From Cricetomys ansorgei (Eukaryota > Chordata > Mammalia > Rodentia > Nesomyidae): a DNA stretch of 64,000 bases. Made by a program: the position numbers and the translations under genes. Shown here in pieces: positions 57,685 through 64,000 of the stretch. Within the stretch, counting starts at the first letter, position 1. The number at the start of each line of letters is the position of its first letter. The notes under the pieces were generated by a model, which saw nothing but the letters and a program-made list of their open reading frames with translations, made no database searches and was not told where the DNA came from. Location of the stretch: assembly GCA_026225945.1 (NCBI GenBank), contig JAMJFZ010000705.1, positions 748,501 through 812,500 of the forward strand. The letters run 5' to 3'.

Positions 57685-57789
57685 CATAGATACATAGATA
57701 CATAGATAGATAGATGATAGATGATTGATAGATAGATAGATGATTGATAGATAGATAGATGATAGATGATAGATGATAGATAGATGATT

Positions 57790-57843
<54 letters not shown>

Positions 57844-57850
57844 AGACAGG
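57637..57850. repeat. Long imperfect (GATA)n array
   Basis: About 210 bases of GATA units interspersed with ACATAGATA, GATGATA and GATTGATA variants, the largest tetranucleotide array in the window. Confidence 0.97.
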
Positions 57851-57879
57851 AGATAGATTTTTCAAAGATGAAGGTGAGT

Positions 57880-58030
57880 AGGGCCAGCAAGATGGCTCAG
57901 TGGGTAAAGGCACCAACCACCTAGTCCGAAAACCTGAGTTGGATCTCTGGGGCCCACATGGTAGAACAGAACTGACTCCTGTTCTCTGACCTCCACATGT
58001 GCACCACAGAATGCATGTGCATGCACTCTG

Positions 58031-58063
<33 letters not shown>

Positions 58064-58225
58064 TGTGGTGGCACACACCTTTAATCCCAGCACTCAGGAG
58101 CAGAGGCAGGTGGATCTCTGTGAGTTTGAGGTCAGCCTGGCCTACAGAGTGAGTTCCAGGACAGCCAGAGTTACAGCAGAGAAACCCTGTCTCGAAAAAC
58201 CAAAAAAAAAAAAAAAAAAAAAAAC
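57880..58225 (+). repeat. B3 with (CA)n, then a near-intact B1 with poly(A)23
   Basis: B3 57,882-58,030 ('GCAAGATGGCTCAGTGGGTA') with a CA tail 58,032-58,061. B1 58,064-58,201 ('CACACACCTTTAATCCCAGC', 'GTTTGAGGTCAGCCTGGCC', 'AGAGAAACCCTGTCTCG') with 23 uninterrupted A (58,202-58,224), the youngest-looking SINE here. Confidence 0.9.
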
Positions 58226-58555
58226 TGAAAGTGAGCTGTGGAAGAAAAACACAGGATGATGATTTGGCAATGGACTTAGGAAGAGAAGGAATTGACAGAT
58301 AAGATAACAGAGTGTTCTCCATCTCAGTTGAAGTCTGTGCAAAGTAAGTGTACCCTAGTGATTCAGAACATGACCACTTCCTACCTGTGTGGGTTCAGCC
58401 ATAGGGTCTCTCTGTGCCTTAGGTTAACAGAGGTAATATGTGTCTCTCATGAACTTAGGGGATTTTGTTGTTAATAGTAACTTTTGTTACTTAAGCTGAT
58501 CTTCTTGTCTCTGCCTCTTTAGTACTGGAATTACTGGTGTGTACCATGCCCAACT
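58226..58555 (+). other. Unique DNA with a possible MIR piece
   Basis: 58,360-58,455 vaguely follows the MIR centre ('ATGACCACTTCCTACCTGTG', 'TCTCTGTGCCTTAGGTTAAC'). Confidence 0.35.
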
Positions 58556-59385
58556 TGTCTTGAGTTTTCAAAAAAAATTTAATACAGGGTCTTACTATAT
58601 AGCGCTAGTAGACCTGGAACTCCCTATGTAAGACAGACAGGCTGGCTTCCAACTCCCAGAGATCCACCTGCCTCTGCCTCCCAAGGACTGTGCTTGTCAC
58701 TCATATTTTAAATTAGCTACCCCCATATGTTAGCAGTGGTACTGTATTAAAGTATTATTTATTAATTAACCGACAATATATTAATAAAGAGTCGTGACAA
58801 CTCTCAGGGATCCAATACCTGGGCGGCTCACTCCATCAACTCACACTGTTCTCCTCACGATTCTTCCTCCCCTCCAGCCCTATCCGCCCTCCACCCCACC
58901 CCTCAAACCCCTCATCTCTACTCATCCTTCCTTTCTCTGCCCCAGCCCCTAGGTTCTTTATTCATTCAAACACTCGCTCCCTCCCCACACAGGCCTTCAT
59001 TATACAAATGAATGGAACCTAACACTTCTCAGTGTCTGCCAGCCGACATGTTGCCTATCCCCTCAGGTGTCCAAGCTGGGGTGAGTCAGAGTCTTCTCTG
59101 ATCACCTTGAGGGTAATAGGGAACCTTCATCTGCATTAAGGTAAACAAATGGCCTGTTCATGTGGAAATCTGGAGGGGGTCTACTCCATTGTTTGTTAGC
59201 ACAGAGATATTAACAGGTGTAGGAAGCAATTCCTTTACATGCTGCAAGGCATCAGGAAGAACCCTTCCCCCTAAACAGCACATACACAGGAGTGTGATCC
59301 CATAACTATAAAATATCCCACAACAGTACTGGGATATGAAGCAAGTACTCCACCACTAAGGAACTACCACTCCAGCCCATCATGA
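58556..59385 (-). repeat. B4 SINE (minus) split by a solo LTR
   Basis: The B1-type half, 58,580-58,690, ends abruptly at 'CTGCCTCCCAAGGACTG'. The ID-type half resumes at 59,326 ('GTACTGGGATATGAAGCAAG', 'TACTCCACCACTAAGGAAC'). The two halves are in the expected order for a reverse B4. Confidence 0.75.
58691..59325 (-). mobile_element. Solo LTR, probable class II ERV
   Basis: 635 bases with TG...CA ends inserted between the halves of a B4 SINE. Flanks GGACTG (58,685-58,690) and GTACTG (59,326-59,331) match at 5 of 6. On the minus strand it begins TGTTGTGGGATATTTTATAG, carries AATAAA (58,957-58,962) and has a C/T-rich + strand block (58,850-58,990). No coding sequence. The family name is not recognised. 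Confidence 0.75.
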
Positions 59386-59407
59386 GTATTAAACGGAATA
59401 TATATGC

Positions 59408-59442
<35 letters not shown>

Positions 59443-59535
59443 CAGACATGATATAGACATAGATATAGATATAGATATAGATATAGATATAGATATAGAT
59501 ATAGATATAGATATAGATATAGATATAGATATAGA
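59408..59535. repeat. (GATA)n followed by (ATAGAT)n hexamer array
   Basis: Eight to nine GATA units (59,408-59,442), a short GACA/GACATGA bridge, then about thirteen ATAGAT hexamers (59,456-59,535). Open on the minus strand as alternating S-I codons, which is not a gene. Confidence 0.97.
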
Positions 59536-59539
59536 TACT

Positions 59540-60125
59540 ATGTAGCTATAGCTGGCCTGGATACACTCTGTAGTCCAGGCTGGCCTCAGACTCACAAAGA
59601 TCCATCCCCCTGCCTCTGCCTCCCAAGTACTGAAATTAAATATATCTGCTACCATGCTGGGCCATGCTTTCGTTTTTCCTTTTAATTTTTTTTAAATTTT
59701 ATGTGCATGAGTGTTTTACCTGTACGTACATGTATATACCTCATTTGTCCTTGGTGCCAGAGGCCAGAAGAGGACATCAGGTACTCTGGAGTTATAGATG
59801 ATTATGAGCTGCCATGTGGATCCTGGGAGCTGAACCTGTGACTTCTGCAAGAGCAGAGTAGTATTCTTAACCACTGAGCTATCTCTCCAGCCCTTCCCAA
59901 CCCCACTTCATTTTTTTAAACTTACTTTATTGTATATGTATAAGTGTTTTGTCTGCATGTATATATGTGCACCACGTGCATGTCTGATATCCAAGAGTTC
60001 AGAAAAGGTCACTGGATCCCCTGAAACCAGAATTACCAATGACAGTGAATCACTATGTGGGTGCTTCAAACTGAAACCAGTCCTCTGCAAGAGCAACAGG
60101 TAAGTGCTGTCTCTTCAGCCCTATG
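59540..60125 (-). repeat. SINEs: B1, B2, B2 (minus)
   Basis: B1 59,542-59,672. B2 59,690-59,895 ('GAGGCCAGAAGAGGACATCA', 'GAGCTATCTCTCCAGCCC'). Diverged B2 59,920-60,122 ('GTGTTTTGTCTGCATGTATA'). Confidence 0.8.
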
Positions 60126-60329
60126 CTTTTTCTTTTTCTTTTTTTTAAACATGCTTTCTTGATTGTCTACTTGTCAACCGCCACATGTGTACAGGCAAGT
60201 CTACATGTTTATTTGCATGCATATGTAATGGTACATATGATCACATTAATATGTATATGGAAGGATGGATGTTATAATTATTTTTAACTAATTATTTAAT
60301 TTGTTTTACATTTTATCTTAGTTGAGGTT

Positions 60330-60565
60330 TTTTTTTTCAGACAAGGTCTTACTAAGTGTTGCCCTGTTTGGCCTGGAATTCTCTTTGTAGATAAGACAGG
60401 TGTCAAATAATTTATTTACTTTTGAGAAGCAGGGGTCTCATGCACCCCAGGCTGTCCTCAAGCTCCCTATGTAGCCAAAAATGCCCCTCAATTTCTCTTC
60501 CTCCAGTCTTTGCCTGCTAAATGACAGGATTACAGGTCTGTACTACCACACCCACTTTTTGTGAT
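60330..60565 (-). repeat. Diverged B1/B4 remnants
   Basis: 'AGACAAGGTCTTACTAAGTG' and 'CCAGGCTGTCCTCAAGCTCC', then 'GACAGGATTACAGGTCTGTA' are B1-type reverse segments. Confidence 0.6.
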
Positions 60566-60706
60566 ATTGGAGATCAAGTCCAGGGTTTCATGTTGTTGTG
60601 TGACAAGACTTTTCCTTGGGTCTGGTGGTTTGAATAAAAGTGGCCCCATTAGGCTCATATATTTGAATGCTTAGTTACTAAGGGTGGGACTGTTGGAAAG
60701 GTTTTA

Positions 60707-60866
60707 CAATGGTTCTTAACCTTTCTATGCTGTGGTGACCCCCAACCATAAAATTATTTTCGTTGCTACTTCATAACTGTTATTTTGCCATTGTTATGAA
60801 TTGTAATGTAAATATCTGATATGCAGATGGTCAAAGGGGTGGAGACCCACAGGTTGAGAACCACTG
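60707..60866 (+). mobile_element. URR1 non-autonomous hAT-type DNA transposon
   Basis: CAATGGTTCTTAACC...GGTTGAGAACCACTG inverted termini and the inner 'AATATCTGATATGCAGATGG'. Shorter than the other copies by loss of part of the right half. No clear 8-bp duplication. Confidence 0.85.
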
Positions 60867-60976
60867 ATTTAGGAAGATTAAGAAGTATGGCCTTGTTGGG
60901 GTAGGTGTGGCCTTCTTGGAGGAAGTGTGTCACAGGTGGTAGGCTTTGAGTTTTCAAAAGCCCATGCCAGACCTAG

Positions 60977-60977
<1 letters not shown>

Positions 60978-61011
<34 letters not shown>

Positions 61012-61042
61012 GTTGTCTGTCTGTCCCCCCCCCCCCCCCCCC
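60978..61042. repeat. (TC)n and C18 homopolymer
   Basis: About 16 TC units, a CTGT bridge, then 18 uninterrupted C (61,025-61,042), inside the MaLR LTR. Confidence 0.95.
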
Positions 61043-61256
61043 GCAACACGCAATCAGGATATAGCTCTCTCTCAGCTACTGCTCCAGTGCCACGTCTGCA
61101 GCCATGCTCCCTGCCATGATGAAAATGGACTAAACGTCTGAAACTGTAAGCAAGCTCCAAATTAACAAATTAAATGCCTTCTTTTATAAGAGTTCCCTGG
61201 ACATGGTTTCTTGGCCTTGTTGCTTTCTTCACAGAAATAGAATAGTGACTAAGACA

Positions 61257-61269
61257 TAGAGAGATGCAA

Positions 61270-61305
<36 letters not shown>

Positions 61306-61750
61306 CTACTCACCCCAGATAAGGAGCCCACAACAAACCAAAATAAAACACCACCAAAGTACAACTTGGTGAACCAATGAATTTTATTGGGGTTACATAC
61401 AAGAATATGGGTGAGGGACTACTAATAGGTGCAGAAATGACTCAAAGCTGCATCACCAAAGCCCACCACAATTGACAGCTCACAAAAGGTGGGAACCTAG
61501 AGCACAGCCTACAGGCAGCTCAACAAACCAAAGAGTGTCCTTTCCGTGTGACTCAGTTGGCCTAAATTTCTTCCAGGCAACTCACCTGGTCTGTGTGTCT
61601 TTAAGGCAACTGTTCTGTTGTTGGAGTCTTCTTTGCAACTTGACTTGTCTGGGAGTGACTCTCATCAGTCTTTATTGTTTATTCATGTGAGGGAGAAACC
61701 TATGAATCTGGTCAGTTTCAGGAATTTCCTGAAGCTATGTTGAGTTTTTT
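61257..61750 (-). repeat. (CA)n and an unassigned rodent interspersed repeat
   Basis: CA run 61,273-61,300. Then 61,380-61,740 contains 'AATGAATTTTATTGGGGTTA', 'GCAGAAATGACTCAAAGCTG', 'TCACCAAAGCCCACCA' and 'TGACAGCTCACAAAAG', wording I recognise as a recurrent rodent repeat with an AATAAA on the minus strand. I cannot name the family. Confidence 0.45.
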
Positions 61751-62170
61751 TTTTTTAATCTTCTGGCTTAAGGAGCTCCCAGGTTCAATCTCAGAGGAAG
61801 AGTGCTACATAACACATGTATGCTAGACAAACACATACCATCTGAATTACATCCTTAGCCTTTGGGTATAATTATTCATGTAATTTTCATGAAAACAATG
61901 TGTCCTAATTATTATATAGTCTGAAACTTTATTACCAGATTTAGAAGTGATTTTGATGGAAGAGAGTAGAATGGTGGTCACTAGAGACAGAACAGAAGAG
62001 AGCAGAGACAGGAAGAGAGGTTGGATAATAAGTACCAAAATAGATTAGATAGAAGAGTTTGATTCTCAGTACTTCGGTACTGGCAAAATAGCTATTACTA
62101 TCCTAATACTCATACATGAGGAAATGGTGGATCAGAAAAGTTAAGTAATATTTTTAAAGGTTACACAGTT
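61751..62170. other. Intergenic sequence with an ID-like remnant
   Basis: 61,770-61,860 resembles an ID end in minus orientation. Otherwise nothing. Confidence 0.35.
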
Positions 62171-62475
62171 TAAACTGGACATGGTGCTGCACCCTTTAAT
62201 CCCAGTACTAGAGAGAAATAGGCGGGGTAGATCTCTTTAAATTCAAGGACAGCCTGGTCTATCTACCAAGTTCCAGCCAGGGCTACACAATGAGACTTTA
62301 TTGGGGGAAGAAAAAAATATTGCACAGTTCAACACTGTAGAACTAGAGTTGAGAGACACAGGCACCCTGGTGTGGTGTTGCATGTCTATAATCTTAGCAC
62401 TCAGGAGTCTAAGGCAGGAGGATAGAGGTGTTTAAGGCCAGCCTGAACTATCGAAAGACACTGTTTCAAAACAAT
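62171..62475 (+). repeat. Two diverged B1 SINEs
   Basis: 62,175-62,305 ('CTTTAATCCCAGTACTAGAG', 'GACAGCCTGGTCTA') and 62,370-62,472 ('ATAATCTTAGCACTCAGGAG'). Confidence 0.7.
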
Positions 62476-62984
62476 AATGACAACAAAACCCTAGGGCTTT
62501 CCCAATCCCAATTTGTACTATTTCTTTCTATAAATCTTTTTAGGGAGAGAGGGGATACTGAAGATGGACCCATGAGCCTTATACCTTCTGGACAAGTACT
62601 CTAGCAATGAGCACCCCTTTGCATCATTTTCTCTGTCCCAAAGGAATCACTCTTTGATGCTAGCATGAAGAGCTCACTATAGTAAAATATACCTAAGTAC
62701 TAACCTGCTGGAAAACAAAATGTGCACTTGATTTCCCGAGCTCAAGAGAGAAACAGTGAAAGTAAATAAATAAACAAACAAAAATAACAACAACAACAAA
62801 CCCAGCTGTCCTGCACCCTGAAAGTGGAGGATGGACTGGAGAGCCCGTTCTGGGATGCTCTGCCCAGAGTGGGTTGCAGAAATTGTTTATTTCAAGTGAG
62901 GCAGTCGGGGATTCAGGGAAGATGGGGAGAAGCATTTATTCAGAGTCCCAGCCTTCGAATGTCAAAGTTAAATAAGCTTTTTAC
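62476..62984. other. Intergenic, apparently unique sequence
   Basis: Nothing recognised, apart from an (AAC)/(AAAC) run at 62,770-62,800. Confidence 0.4.
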
Positions 62985-63110
62985 ATTTATTTATTTTATT
63001 TTTATGTATACGAATGGGTGTTTTGCCTGCAAGTAGGTGCACCACCTTCGTGAGGCCAGAAGAGGGCCTCAGGTCCCCTAGAACTGGAGAAGTTTGGAAT
63101 TAAACCCCCC

Positions 63111-63151
<41 letters not shown>

Positions 63152-63375
63152 CCCCCATCCTCTAAAAGAGCAGCCAGTACTCTTAAGTACTCTTAACCCC
63201 TGGGCCGTCTCTCCAGATCATCTTTGAAATTCATCCTTTCTCTCCTTAACCCAGCAATGACCTTTAATTGTCCCTTTTTGCTTTTCTGCTCTCCCCACCC
63301 CCTCATGCTGGGGAAGGAACCCAGACTTTACACATGCTAATCAAGTGCTCTACTACTAAACCACACCTCCAACCT
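62985..63375 (-). repeat. B2 (minus) interrupted by (CA)n, and an ID-like piece (minus)
   Basis: B2 62,985-63,218 ('GTGTTTTGCCTGCAAGTAGG', 'GAGGCCAGAAGAGGGCCTCA', 'GGCCGTCTCTCCAGAT') with a CA run 63,111-63,149 in its middle. ID-like 63,300-63,375 ('GCTAATCAAGTGCTCTACTA'). Confidence 0.75.
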
Positions 63376-63785
63376 CCCACTTCTCTTTTCCCCTTAGGCC
63401 TTCCTTCAAGGGACAGAGCCTTTCATCCACCAGATACCTAGGCTGATTAGTTCAAGAAAGACTGGCCTGGGCAAACTTAGTAAGACTTTGTGTCAACATA
63501 AAGGTTAAAAGGGACAGCCGGGGAGGGGGGACTGAGGATCATGTCACTGAGCCCTAGAGTGCCTGGCGCGTGAAGGTTTCATCCTCTGTAACCTCTCCCA
63601 CCACCTCTGACAAAAACATCTGGGAGAGTTAGCTCTAACCTGAACTCATTCCCACAAAAAAAGACGCACTTTGCCTGACAGATACAACAGAGGTCTGGTA
63701 ATTCTCCTCAAATCTTTTTCAAATCCCTCTCCTCCTCCTCTCTCTTTTCTATTGTAGCCATAATGTTCCAACTGATAAGGTGTAG
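63376..63785. other. Intergenic sequence without recognised gene
   Basis: 63,450-63,510 has a B1-like trace. Nothing else. Confidence 0.35.
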
Positions 63786-63990
63786 CACGGGATTTAATAC
63801 TTACTGAAGTGCTTGTTCAGTGCCAGGCACCGTGTTAAACATTATCTCCTTTAATCTTCGCCCTTCCTTCGGGCTAGCACCATGCTGTCCCCATTTTACA
63901 GATGAGGAAACAGGATAAATAACCTGTCCATATCACCCAGCTAGGAAAGAAGGGGCTAAGCTGTGGAACTGGAATTCCAGCTAGCTGGGT
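63786..63990 (-). repeat. MIR element
   Basis: Reverse MIR: 'CAGTGCCAGGCACCGTGTTA', 'CTTTAATCTTCGCCC', 'CCCCATTTTACAGATGAGGA' and 'ATCACCCAGCTAGG'. It reaches almost to the window end. Confidence 0.9.
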
Positions 63991-64000
63991 GTCAAAGACA

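Larger units (their letters stand above)
60621..61256 (+). mobile_element. MaLR-type LTR (MT/ORR1-like) with nested URR1
   Basis: LTR start 'TCTGGTGGTTTGAATAAAAG' and end 'GAATAGTGACTAAGACA' are typical of rodent MaLR LTRs, as are 'GGTGTGGCCTTCTTGGAGGA', 'CCATGATGAAAATGGACTAA' and 'TGAAACTGTAAGC'. The copy is interrupted by URR1 at 60,707-60,866 and expanded by TC and C runs at 60,978-61,042. Confidence 0.85.

Noticed and set aside
57637..57850. Possible CRISPR-like or satellite array
   Set aside because: Contiguous tetranucleotide units without spacers, in a mammalian genome. An ordinary microsatellite.
57600..57916. Y/L/S/I-rich 96-codon frames
   Set aside because: Translation of the GATA array.

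Overview
The window is mammalian nuclear DNA from a muroid (mouse-, rat- or hamster-like) rodent, almost certainly the X chromosome. Two things show this. First, it holds one complete protein-coding gene, Gjb1 (connexin-32, gap junction beta-1). Second, the remaining sequence is dominated by rodent repeats: B1, B2, B3, B4/ID SINEs, rodent L1 3' ends, URR1 DNA transposons, MaLR-type LTRs and ERV LTRs. The connexin differs at a few residues from the mouse and rat proteins as I remember them, so this is probably another muroid. A cricetid is plausible but unproven.

Layout. Positions 1-43,000 are intergenic. They hold a dense SINE landscape, one strongly CpG-rich island (about 4,940-5,335), a complete but non-coding-looking ERV with two LTRs (6,485-8,768), a solo LTR inserted in a B1 (30,541-31,089), a MaLR/RMER-like LTR (32,024-32,440), two older MaLR LTRs, several L1 3' fragments and many microsatellites. 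No exon of the expected X-linked neighbours (Nlgn3 upstream, Zmym3 downstream, from known mammalian synteny) was recognised.

Positions 43,060-51,108 are Gjb1, on the + strand. An upstream promoter (P1, liver/epithelial type) feeds non-coding exon 1A, which ends at a consensus donor at 43,326/43,327. A downstream promoter (P2, nerve type) feeds exon 1B, which ends at 49,274/49,275. Both can splice to the common acceptor at 49,600/49,601. Exon 2 carries the whole intronless 283-codon reading frame (49,617-50,468) and a roughly 640-nt 3' UTR ending just after an ATTAAA signal. The 6.3-kb intron contains MIRs, B1/B3 SINEs and an inverted B1 pair. P2 contains a closely spaced inverted pair of SOX motifs and an EGR-like motif, consistent with the known SOX10/EGR2 control of connexin-32 in Schwann cells.

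Positions 51,109-64,000 are intergenic again, with SINEs, a long GATA array, a second solo LTR inside a B4 element (58,691-59,325), a MaLR LTR carrying a nested URR1 (60,621-61,256) and an MIR at the right edge.

I found no CRISPR array, operon, RNA gene or obviously new multi-gene system. The parts most worth a second look are the orphan CpG island, the precisely datable nested LTR insertions, and the short upstream reading frames that differ between the two Gjb1 transcripts.
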